This document shows, in pieces, positions 6,059-6,286 of a stretch of 6,286 nt of DNA. The DNA is taken from assembly GCA_021807845.1 (NCBI GenBank), contig JAKBCM010000082.1, positions 1 through 6,286 of the forward strand, in the 5' to 3' direction. Each line of letters begins with the position of its first letter. Within the stretch, counting starts at the first letter, position 1. Under the pieces are notes generated by a model that ran no database searches, was not told the DNA's origin, and saw nothing but the letters and a program-made list of their open reading frames with translations. Source of the DNA: Pseudomonadota bacterium (GTDB taxonomy: Bacteria; Pseudomonadota; Gammaproteobacteria; Legionellales; Legionellaceae). The position numbers were made by a program, and so were the translations under genes.

Positions 6059-6286
6059 ATAGATTTACTCCATCATATCCAATATTAAAAAGTACAAAAA
6101 ATTCTTTTCGATACCTCACCCATTTTGATTCTTCTTTTTTATCTTCAATATTCTTTTGATTTGTTAATGTAGAACATATTTTGCTTAACTATCTCAATTC
6201 CCTCGATTCCTTGATATAAATTGATTCCCTCTCTTCGTCTACTTATGTGTCTGACCTTTTTTTTTTTTTCCCCTCTCTTTGTTTCT
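6059..6286. other. Gene-less, pyrimidine-rich tail of unknown origin
   Basis: Where the upstream part of pcnB should be there is no recognisable gene. The plus strand becomes rich in T and C, with short repeats (ATTCCCTC at 6197-6204 and 6224-6231), and ends in T13 (6257-6269), CCCC and a further pyrimidine stretch. Two short minus-strand open frames of 46 codons exist (6145-6285, open to the edge, and 6048-6188), but neither resembles a protein I know, and one has no start codon near its beginning. No insertion-sequence end or transposase is seen. A low-quality contig end or chimeric join is a serious possibility. Confidence 0.6.

Noticed and set aside
6048..6285. Two 46-codon minus-strand open frames in the tail as candidate genes.
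   Set aside because: One lacks a start near its beginning; the other is open to the edge and runs through the poly-A complement of T13. Neither resembles a known protein, though the edge frame could be the end of a gene lying outside the window.

Overview
The window looks like chromosomal DNA from a gammaproteobacterium, most likely a Legionella species. The main reason is the 890-residue AcnA-type aconitase, whose N-terminus resembles Legionella aconitase from memory. A GadC-like permease, a pcnB-folK gene pair and moderately AT-rich DNA also fit. No database search was possible, so the genus is an inference.

Region by region: (1) 1-753, minus strand: the N-terminal half (251 codons) of an APC-superfamily amino-acid permease or antiporter that runs off the left edge. 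It starts at GTG. (2) 764-3436, minus: complete acnA, with only 10 nt to the permease, so the two are probably cotranscribed. (3) 3437-3623: a divergent intergenic region with a plausible acnA promoter on the minus strand and a near-consensus sigma70 promoter on the plus strand. (4) 3624-3923, plus: a 99-residue predicted lipoprotein with a hexapeptide repeat and a Cys-rich tail. (5) 3924-4049: a convergent gap carrying a very GC-rich palindromic element. (6) 4050-6058, minus: a run of genes in the order pcnB C-terminal fragment, folK (ATGA overlap), a 99-nt gap with a hairpin and a possible promoter, a universal stress protein, then a 208-residue protein of unknown function. (7) 6059-6286: no recognisable gene. 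The expected upstream part of pcnB is missing, and the DNA becomes pyrimidine-rich and ends in T13C4.

Most of the content is core metabolism: TCA cycle (AcnA), amino-acid exchange (permease), folate synthesis (FolK), RNA polyadenylation (PcnB remnant) and stress response (Usp). I see no mobile-element gene, CRISPR array, RNA gene or obvious novel multi-gene system. The points most worth a second look are the abrupt loss of pcnB at about 6060, the repeat-containing Cys-rich lipoprotein with its strong promoter, the GC-rich palindrome, and several inverted or iterated motifs at promoters and gene junctions.
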